Positions 6,327 through 11,545 of a stretch of 11,545 bases of DNA are shown here, piece after piece. The number at the start of each line of letters is the position of its first letter. Within the stretch, counting starts at the first letter, position 1. The stretch spans positions 1 through 11,545 of the forward strand of contig JAEZSD010000010.1 in the NCBI GenBank assembly GCA_023422095.1. Direction: 5' to 3'. The position numbers and the translations under genes were made by a program. This DNA comes from Bacillota bacterium (lineage in GTDB: Bacteria > Bacillota_I > Bacilli_A > RFN20 > CAG-826). A model generated the notes under the pieces. That model saw only the letters and a list, made by a program, of their open reading frames with translations, was not told where the DNA came from and made no database searches.

Positions 6327-8811
6327 CTTTTTTTGCTTCCTTCCACTGTTTTGAAAAATATATCGAAATAATATATATACTCGCTGAGAATAAAATTAAC
6401 AAGCCAGTTACAAAGTAATTTGTTCCTGACATTGATAAAAACTTAATATTTAATATGGGATCAGTCGAAGAAGTTAAGTATGTGTAGAGGCCTGAACCTA
6501 TTAAACATAAAACCGCCGCGCTAGAAAGAACACTAAACACAATTTTACGATGTCTATCAAAAGGAGAACACACCCTAAACAACACCACAAAACTCATGAT
6601 TGTGTAAATCAACACACACATGGTGGTTGCGCTTGAGGAAGTCGACAAAAATTGCCCACCGACATAATCGAAAAGAACTCCAGTAACAATTCCATTGGCC
6701 TGTAATATTAAGAGTAAAAAGACCAAAACAACCGGAACAATTATCGAAATAGAAGCAGGGATAGCCTTTCTCAAAATATTCTTAATGAACGATCCTTCAA
6801 TAATTCCCTGGCTTTTTTGCAAGGATAGGAAGAAAGCAGGAATTCCTATAGAAAGAATCTCCCAAATATACATATTATTCGTGGTAAATGGATATTGAAT
6901 GTCTTTGTTTTTAAGAATGAGAGAGGCCAATAAAAATGAAATAGAGAAGAATACCGCAAAGCAAGTTTTAACAAGGAACAAAGAGGCCGTTCTTTGGAGA
7001 TTGTTAATTACTCTTCTTCCTTCTCCAACAACATCGGGAAGAACAGAAAAATCTGAATCTATTAACACAATATGAGAAACATTTTTCGCTGCATCTGTTC
7101 CGGAAGCCATTGCTATAGAGCAATCAGCACGTTTAAGGGCAAGAATGTCATTCACGCCATCACCTGTCATAGCAACAGTGTTTTTGTTCTCTTTTAAAGT
7201 CTCAATAATAACTTCTTTTTGTTCAGGGGTAACTCGACCAAAAACTGTGTAATACAAGGCTACTTCTTTAACGTTTTCAAGGGTCATGTTCTCAAGAGAA
7301 ATGAAATTCTCAGATCCTTGAATTCCGACTTGGCGAGCAATCTCGCTGGTAGTGGAAGCGCTGTCCCCGGAAATAACTTTGATGGCGACATTATTGTCTC
7401 TAAACCATTTAAAGGTTTGAGCGGCGTTTGGACGGATTTTATCTTGCAAAACCACGATTGCTAATGGTGTGATAGTTCCAGATAAATGTGAATTATGAAT
7501 TGGAGAAGATGTTTCTCCAACTACAAGGACTCTGTATCCGAGCGAAGTATATTCTTCAGATTTCGATAAAACGCTTTTTTTATTATTTAAATCAAGGAAT
7601 TCTATAGCACCTATTACATAGGTCTTGCCACCTTTAAAGGAAGCAGCCGAATATTTGTTCTCGCTATTAAAAGGAATTGCCTCGTTAATCCCGGCTGACA
7701 AATCATAAGTGAAATGGGCCCGTAACGCTTTAGCTGTAGCGTTATCATCTTTCGTCGCGATAAGAACATTGGAAATAATTTGGGCAATTTCATCTTTTTC
7801 TCTTCCGCCAAAAGGGAATAATGATTTCACTTGCATTGTTCCATCGGTAATCGTACCTGTTTTATCAATGCAAAGAACATTTGTTCTTGCTAACATTTCC
7901 ACAGAATAAAAGTCTTGAACTTGAGCTTTTTTCTTTGCCAGTGCAATGACTCCCACTGCTAAAGCGACGGATGTTAAAAGATAAAGTCCGGATGGTATCA
8001 TTGATACCATGGAACCAGAAATATTATCGATCGAATCTTTAATTGACTCAATCGAATCGAAATTGCCTAATAGCCAATATGTCAATGCAGTTAAAGAGCC
8101 GATAAGTATGACAAGTGAACCAACGACAAGGAATAATCTTCTTAAAGACCGAAGAATTTGAGAAGGTGATCGGCGAAACTTATTAGCGGCTTGTTGAAGA
8201 CCTTCGATGTAACTGTCACTTCCAATTTTGTCTACACGTGCATATGCTCGTCCGCTGACTACGTACGAGCCAGAATAAAGCAAATCCCCAGGTTGTTTAA
8301 CAATATCGTTTGACTCTCCGGTGAGCATGGATTCATTAACAATTAGGGTTTGATCAAGCAAAATACAATCAGCGCAAACTTGAGAATCACGAGAGAGAAA
8401 TAGAATGTCATCAAGCACAACTTTTTTTGTATCGATTGTCAGTTTGCTCTTGTCTCGAATAACAATAGCTTTTGGCTGAGTAATCAAGTGCAACTTGCCC
8501 ATTAGAACGCGGGCTTTTATATCTTGATATAATCCAATAAAGATATTTGGGATAAGAACAAAAAGGAAAAATAATCCAGAATATGCCTCAGCCCAAATCA
8601 TAAGTCCCGCAATGATAAAAAGGACAATATTAAAAAAGCTAAAGACATTATCAAAAACAATTTGAGTATAACTCTTTCCAATTGCGGCTTTTGTTTTATT
8701 GTTGAGTTTTTCTTTATATCGATTATTGACTTGCAAGGAAGAAAGACCTTCTTCAATAGATGGTGTAAAACGTTGAATATTTTCTTTTTTCGCGCGCCGG
8801 ATGTTTAACAT
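6319..8811 (-). CDS. P-type cation-transporting ATPase (HAD-IC family, CtpE-like)
   Basis: Membrane ion pump of 830 residues driven by ATP through a phospho-aspartate intermediate. Motifs, numbered from the chosen ATG, are LTGES in the actuator (163-167), the PSGL membrane kink (273-276), CIDKTGT with phosphorylated Asp316, and TGDGVND in the HAD hinge (549-555). Hydrophobic helices flank these: two pairs before the phosphorylation domain and a C-terminal set (~615-825). The kink is PSGL, where PEGL is common in type II pumps, and there is no CPC motif or N-terminal metal-binding domain, so heavy-metal export is unlikely. CtpE-like Ca2+ or another divalent cation is a guess. The start at 8811 is preferred over the in-frame ATG at 8850, which lies inside a terminator hairpin. 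No clear ribosome site precedes it, so the transcript may be nearly leaderless. It is the first gene of the operon. Confidence 0.9.
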   Translation of the reverse strand: MLNIRRAKKENIQRFTPSIEEGLSSLQVNNRYKEKLNNKTKAAIGKSYTQIVFDNVFSFFNIVLFIIAGLMIWAEAYSGLFFLFVLIPNIFIGLYQDIKARVLMGKLHLITQPKAIVIRDKSKLTIDTKKVVLDDILFLSRDSQVCADCILLDQTLIVNESMLTGESNDIVKQPGDLLYSGSYVVSGRAYARVDKIGSDSYIEGLQQAANKFRRSPSQILRSLRRLFLVVGSLVILIGSLTALTYWLLGNFDSIESIKDSIDNISGSMVSMIPSGLYLLTSVALAVGVIALAKKKAQVQDFYSVEMLARTNVLCIDKTGTITDGTMQVKSLFPFGGREKDEIAQIISNVLIATKDDNATAKALRAHFTYDLSAGINEAIPFNSENKYSAASFKGGKTYVIGAIEFLDLNNKKSVLSKSEEYTSLGYRVLVVGETSSPIHNSHLSGTITPLAIVVLQDKIRPNAAQTFKWFRDNNVAIKVISGDSASTTSEIARQVGIQGSENFISLENMTLENVKEVALYYTVFGRVTPEQKEVIIETLKENKNTVAMTGDGVNDILALKRADCSIAMASGTDAAKNVSHIVLIDSDFSVLPDVVGEGRRVINNLQRTASLFLVKTCFAVFFSISFLLASLILKNKDIQYPFTTNNMYIWEILSIGIPAFFLSLQKSQGIIEGSFIKNILRKAIPASISIIVPVVLVFLLLILQANGIVTGVLFDYVGGQFLSTSSSATTMCVLIYTIMSFVVLFRVCSPFDRHRKIVFSVLSSAAVLCLIGSGLYTYLTSSTDPILNIKFLSMSGTNYFVTGLLILFSASIYIISIYFSKQWKEAKKDD

Positions 8812-8821
8812 ACTTACACAT

Positions 8822-8850
8822 ATAATAAAAAAACTTGGAAATAAATCCAA
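8822..8850 (-). promoter_or_regulatory. Candidate promoter for the ATPase–psuG–tetR–adh operon
   Basis: On the minus strand TTGGAT (8845-8850) and TATTAT (8822-8827) are separated by exactly 17 bases, a sigma-A-type layout. Transcription would begin near 8814-8815, only a few bases before the chosen ATG at 8811, giving an almost leaderless mRNA. The -35 element lies within the upstream gene's terminator hairpin. In A+T-rich DNA such matches also occur by chance. Confidence 0.45.
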
Positions 8851-8854
8851 GTTT
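8827..8854 (-). terminator. Rho-independent terminator of the tadA–lipoprotein transcript, also a perfect palindrome
   Basis: Downstream of the lipoprotein stop (8873), the minus strand has AAACTTGGA, a 6-base loop and TCCAAGTTT (arms 8846-8854 and 8831-8839). The 3' arm runs into a seven-T tract ending at 8827. It is a 9-bp perfect stem with a U-tract. The same inverted repeat overlaps the candidate operon promoter, so it could also serve as a protein-binding operator. Confidence 0.8.
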
Positions 8855-8872
8855 AATCATCATAAATTTGTT

Positions 8873-9796
8873 TTAAACAACAAAATATTGTCTCGAATCT
8901 TCTACTTTTTTTAAGAGAAAATCACTGCTGCCTTTTTCAATTTCGGTATAAAGGTAAGTGGAGTTGACAATCATTCCTTCTGCAATTTGAATATCGATTA
9001 AGTAAGTGACCTCTAATATATCTTCATCCATAGTGGCGCGAGAAGACTTCGCCTCATATAACACTTCAAAAGAAGTGAGGTTTCGAGAAGCGGTAAAAGA
9101 AACATCGAATCTATTATCGATTGAAAGGTTTTCGTTTTGTTCATTGACATAATCAATAGTGGTGATTAGATGATTTGAAATATCGCTTGAATTGGTGAGA
9201 TTGGTCTTCGTGTAATATTGATAATTATCATATCCCGTTTGAGTGTTTTGATCATATAAATCGTTAAGATAATCATAAGATTCAACAAAGGATTCTCCAT
9301 CAGTCGAGACTTGAAGCGAATAAGCCCCAGTTGTGTTAATTGAAGTGTGGTCTAAAACATTTGGATCAAGCTCATTAGTTATCCACTTCTCGTCGTGAAG
9401 AACTGAGGTCCCAGTTATTGAGATAGTGCTGTTATCACGGGTGAGAGTATTAACGATTTGATAATCAACATCACCATCTCTATGAGAATTGACATTATTG
9501 GCATCTTCGGGGTCCGGATATAAGACTTGGTTCTTCTGGGTGTGAATCACCCTATTAGCATAAAAATCATTTGATCCAATTAAAGATAAAAATGTCGCGA
9601 GAGTCTGTTCAGAAATTGATTGTTCGTTGATAGTAAAAATTGTACCCAAACCCTCTTGAAGCGCAGTGTTATTCTCATAATTAAAAATCTCGATATCGAC
9701 CGAGTCGGGACCTTCATAAATATAGTCATCCTTTGATCCTCCACAGGATGTGATAAGGAAGGTGGCGATTAAGACTAGTAATAGTTTCTTATTCAT
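8873..9796 (-). CDS. Hypothetical lipoprotein
   Basis: A 307-residue protein with a classic lipoprotein signal: MNKK, a hydrophobic core, and the lipobox ITSC with Cys18. It should therefore be lipidated and anchored on the outer face of the membrane. The mature part is acidic, hydrophilic and rich in Asn, Asp, Ser, Thr and Tyr, with alternating polar/hydrophobic stretches suggesting beta-strands. It has only the lipobox Cys and no motif I recognise, so function is unknown. The ATG at 9794-9796 overlaps the tadA stop (ATGAATAA) and has AGGA about ten bases upstream. The longer in-frame start at 9874 would bury the signal peptide and is rejected. A terminator follows its stop. Confidence 0.85.
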   Translation of the reverse strand: MNKKLLLVLIATFLITSCGGSKDDYIYEGPDSVDIEIFNYENNTALQEGLGTIFTINEQSISEQTLATFLSLIGSNDFYANRVIHTQKNQVLYPDPEDANNVNSHRDGDVDYQIVNTLTRDNSTISITGTSVLHDEKWITNELDPNVLDHTSINTTGAYSLQVSTDGESFVESYDYLNDLYDQNTQTGYDNYQYYTKTNLTNSSDISNHLITTIDYVNEQNENLSIDNRFDVSFTASRNLTSFEVLYEAKSSRATMDEDILEVTYLIDIQIAEGMIVNSTYLYTEIEKGSSDFLLKKVEDSRQYFVV

Positions 9797-10253
9797 CTTT
9801 AATTTTCCTTTTCTTTTTAAAATAGTCTTTGATAATTTGAGAGCACTCTTCGAGAAGAATACTTCCAGTGACATCTGGGTGGTGGTTAATTTTGATGGCT
9901 TTTAGAACATCAATTGATGATCCGAAAGCTCCTCCTTTGGGGTCTGGTGCCCCAAAATAGACGTGCTGAATTCGTGATTGAATAATCGCTCCAGAACACA
10001 TAATGCATGGTTCAATGGTGACATACAAATCGCACCCCTCAAGACGCCAACTCTTTAATTTTTTGCTCGCTTTTCTAATGGCAATTATCTCTGCGTGGCC
10101 GGTAGGGTCGTTGCTGGTTTCACGTAAATTATGACCACGAGCAATAACCTGATTGTTTTTAACAATCACACAGCCAATAGGAACCTCATCAACGAGAATG
10201 CTTTTATTTGCCTCTTTCAAAGCAAGTCTCATATTTTTTTCTTCTATTGTCAT
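9789..10253 (-). CDS. tadA: tRNA-specific adenosine deaminase
   Basis: Deaminates adenosine-34 to inosine in the anticodon of tRNA-Arg(ACG), allowing wobble reading of CGN codons. The 154-residue length is typical. Zinc and catalytic motifs are TGHAEIIAI (51-59, His53 ligand, Glu55 proton shuttle) and PCIMC (82-86, Cys83 and Cys86 ligands). VPIGCVIV (24-31) and the C-terminal GAPDPKGGAFGS (101-112) are also characteristic of TadA rather than cytidine or guanine deaminases. The start at 10253 (MTIEEKNMRLAL) is chosen because it matches the usual N-terminus. The upstream ATG at 10271 falls inside the SRP RNA. The only plausible ribosome site, GGTGG, is in the last stem of the SRP RNA. The next gene, the lipoprotein, overlaps its stop codon. 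Confidence 0.95.
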   Translation of the reverse strand: MTIEEKNMRLALKEANKSILVDEVPIGCVIVKNNQVIARGHNLRETSNDPTGHAEIIAIRKASKKLKSWRLEGCDLYVTIEPCIMCSGAIIQSRIQHVYFGAPDPKGGAFGSSIDVLKAIKINHHPDVTGSILLEECSQIIKDYFKKKRKIKDE

Positions 10254-10257
10254 TTGT

Positions 10258-10339
10258 AAAAACCACCGCACATGAATAAATAGCTTAAGGCTGCTACATT
10301 CCTGTCCTGACCTGGTTCGCAGATACTCATCGCGATGGC
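10258..10339 (-). ncRNA. ffs: Small bacterial signal recognition particle RNA (4.5S type)
   Basis: The RNA core that binds Ffh and FtsY for co-translational membrane targeting. Read on the minus strand it contains the conserved symmetric/asymmetric loop signature: CCAGGTCAGG, then ACA-GGAA-TGT (stem with GGAA tetraloop), then AGCAGCC. The ends pair: GCCATCGC at 10332-10339 with GCGGTGGT at 10262-10269 (8 bp with G-U pairs), and ATGAGTA with TATTCAT just inside. About 80 nt with no Alu domain makes it the short form, unlike the ~270-nt Bacillus RNA. The final stem is followed by a T-run (10258-10262) that may end transcription. Exact ends are inferred from pairing and the promoter. Confidence 0.93.
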
Positions 10340-10345
10340 AAAGTT

Positions 10346-10375
10346 ATTATAGCATAAGTCATTATTTATAATGAA
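10346..10375 (-). promoter_or_regulatory. Promoter of the SRP RNA gene (extended -10)
   Basis: On the minus strand TGCTATAAT gives a perfect -10 hexamer (10346-10351) with the extended TG. A weak -35, TTCATT (10370-10375), lies 18 bases upstream. The start about seven bases downstream falls at 10339, the first base of the SRP RNA end stem, so the two predictions agree. It probably also drives tadA and the lipoprotein by read-through, since no other promoter is evident before tadA. Confidence 0.75.
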
Positions 10376-10400
10376 TATGAAGTAGAAAATTTTGGATATC

Positions 10401-10423
10401 AAAAAAGACTGTTTAATCAGTCT
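10401..10423 (-). terminator. Rho-independent terminator after serS
   Basis: About 20 bases beyond the serS stop, the minus strand carries AGACTG, a 6-base loop and CAGTCT (arms 10418-10423 and 10406-10411), followed by a T-run (10401-10405). It separates serS transcription from the SRP RNA promoter. Confidence 0.85.
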
Positions 10424-10441
10424 CTTTTAATGTTTTATGGT

Positions 10442-11545
10442 TTATTTGACAGGCTTTAAAACCTTTAATCCGCCCATAAAGGGTTGGAGGACTTCGGGAA
10501 TTTTGACCGACCCATCCGCTTGTTGAAATTGTTCAAGAAGAGCTGGGAAAATACGAGAAGTTGCTAGTCCGGAAGCATTTAAAGTATGAAGATATTTGGT
10601 CTTGTTTGTTTGTTTGTCGCGATAGCGCATCATGCCACGACGGGCCTGATAATCGCGAGCGTTAGAAGCAGAGGAGACTTCCTTATATATATCAATGCTT
10701 GGAATGTAAACTTCGATGTCATAGGTTCTGGCCATTGAATGAGAGATGTCGCCGGCGGCTAACTTGCTAACATGGAAATGTAGCCCTAATTTGCTAACGA
10801 GAGACATCGCCTTATTAACCAATTCTTCAAAGGCTTTATCACTGTCTTCTGGTTTTGTGTATTGGACCATTTCAACTTTGTTAAATTGGTAACCACGAAT
10901 CATTCCTCTTTCCTCAGTGCGATACGAGCCAGCTTCTCTACGATAGCAGGGAGTATAACCAAAATATTTCTTTGGTAAATCCTCTTCTTTAAGAATTTCA
11001 TCACGATGAAGATTGACGAGACCGGTTTCAGCGGTTGGAAGCAAGAATTTTTTTGGTTCCACTCCGTCGAGCCAGAAGACGTCTTCGCGGAATTTTGGGA
11101 ATTGACCAGCGACGAATCCAGATTGCTCATTTAATAAATGGGGAAGTAGTATAAACTCATAACCATCTTTTAAATGCTCAGAGATGAAGAAATTTAATAG
11201 AGCCCATTCAAGCTGTGCTCCAAGGTTTGTATAAATCCAAGTTCCACGTCCAGAAATTTTGCTTGCCCTGTCGTAATCAATAAGTCCAAGAGAAGTAGCT
11301 AATTCAACATGGTCTTTGATTTTGAATGTAAAGTTTGGTTTTTCACCGAAAACATGAACGACTCGATTGTTTTCTTTTCCTCCACCCACTAAATCATCAT
11401 CTGGAATGTTTGGAAGGGCAGACATAAAGTCGAATATTTTTTCTTCTAATTCCTTCAATTCGTTCTCTTTTTGCAAATTTTTAGCGGCGATTTCCTTTGC
11501 TTTTGCGAATATCACGCTAATATCTTCTCCGGCTTTTTTGGCCGC
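10442..11545 (-). CDS. serS: Seryl-tRNA synthetase, 5' end outside the window
   Basis: Charges tRNA-Ser with serine. The frame is open to the right edge (11545), so 367 codons are visible and roughly 55-60 N-terminal residues are missing. A GTG at 11513-11515 is not the real start, because the in-frame sequence before it (AAKKAGEDIS) continues the coiled-coil tRNA-binding arm. The class II core is complete. The serine-binding TAE lies at about 11027-11035. Motif 2, CYRREAG...RGMIRGYQFNKVEM, is near 10883-10948. DYQARR lies at about 10640-10657, and motif 3, NASGLATSR, at 10553-10579. Several normally conserved positions differ from the commonest bacterial form: SSASNAR instead of SSCSNCT, NASGLATSR instead of NGSGLAVGR, and TAETGL instead of TAEVPL. 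It remains clearly a SerRS, probably the housekeeping copy given its place beside the SRP RNA and tadA. A terminator follows. Confidence 0.95.
   Translation of the reverse strand, partial: AAKKAGEDISVIFAKAKEIAAKNLQKENELKELEEKIFDFMSALPNIPDDDLVGGGKENNRVVHVFGEKPNFTFKIKDHVELATSLGLIDYDRASKISGRGTWIYTNLGAQLEWALLNFFISEHLKDGYEFILLPHLLNEQSGFVAGQFPKFREDVFWLDGVEPKKFLLPTAETGLVNLHRDEILKEEDLPKKYFGYTPCYRREAGSYRTEERGMIRGYQFNKVEMVQYTKPEDSDKAFEELVNKAMSLVSKLGLHFHVSKLAAGDISHSMARTYDIEVYIPSIDIYKEVSSASNARDYQARRGMMRYRDKQTNKTKYLHTLNASGLATSRIFPALLEQFQQADGSVKIPEVLQPFMGGLKVLKPVK

Noticed and set aside
8812..8850. Upstream in-frame ATG at 8850 as the P-type ATPase start
   Set aside because: It lies in the terminator hairpin of the previous gene and adds a 13-residue hydrophobic extension not expected in the family. 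The ATG at 8811 is better.
8770..8856. Short open frame starting with ATGATG near 8856 on the minus strand
   Set aside because: It runs through the terminator hairpin and out of frame with the ATPase, has no ribosome site and encodes an unremarkable peptide.
9797..9874. Longer lipoprotein start at 9874 inside tadA
   Set aside because: It would place 26 extra residues before a classic signal peptide with lipobox. The ATG at 9796 gives the normal N-terminus and has its own AGGA.
10254..10271. tadA start at 10271
   Set aside because: The extra six codons fall within the SRP RNA closing stem and do not resemble TadA N-termini.
10376..10441. Possible extra RNA gene or riboswitch between serS and the SRP RNA
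   Set aside because: Only the serS terminator and the A+T-rich promoter region of the SRP RNA are visible; no tRNA or riboswitch signature.
11513..11515. GTG as the serS start
   Set aside because: The frame stays open to the window edge and the upstream residues continue the SerRS coiled-coil arm, so the gene is simply cut by the window.

Overview
This window looks like part of a low-GC Firmicutes (Bacillota) genome from the Bacilli/Erysipelotrichia/Mollicutes-like side of the phylum. The evidence is A+T-rich DNA, AGGA-type ribosome binding sites, tightly overlapping genes, and a short bacterial SRP RNA without an Alu domain. A serS–SRP RNA–tadA neighbourhood resembles the region seen in Bacillus-type genomes. 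TGA is used as a genuine stop (end of psuG in the ATGA overlap with the TetR gene; end of the TetR gene), so this is not a code-4 mycoplasma. The genus cannot be read from the sequence alone.

Layout. On the plus strand (20-2449) lies one large secreted, surface-anchored endonuclease I-type nuclease. It carries bacterial Ig-like domains, an unassigned beta-rich module, and a C-terminal Gly/Cys–membrane segment–Lys tail that is not LPXTG. Everything from 2531 to the right edge is on the minus strand, and the two blocks converge on a shared terminator hairpin at 2469-2522. Reading the minus strand in its own direction, the order is: serS (5' end cut by the window) with a terminator; a small SRP RNA with its own promoter; tadA; a lipoprotein whose start overlaps the tadA stop; a terminator hairpin that also overlaps a candidate promoter; then a five-gene operon. 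That operon holds a P-type cation ATPase, psuG (pseudouridine-5'-phosphate glycosidase), a DhaS-like TetR regulator, an iron-dependent alcohol dehydrogenase, and an M50-protease-like membrane protein.

How the genes fit together. The serS–SRP RNA–tadA segment is translation and protein-export housekeeping. The lipoprotein is probably co-translated with tadA. In the five-gene operon the first four genes overlap by 4-8 bases and the fifth follows after 10 bases, so they should be one transcript. The TetR protein may control that transcript, possibly through the perfect 9-bp inverted repeat at its 5' end. The combination of ion pump, pseudouridine salvage without a visible psuK, alcohol/aldehyde reduction and a membrane protein is unusual, and no common pathway is proven.

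Most notable observations: the M50-family protein has Phe in place of the first His of HExxH and is probably a pseudoprotease. The nuclease has a Cys-Gly-Gly C-terminal sorting-type tail. The operon promoter, terminator and palindrome are superimposed. The SRP RNA runs to within four bases of the tadA start codon. No mobile elements, CRISPR arrays or tRNAs were seen, and no gene-free stretch exceeds about 200 bases.
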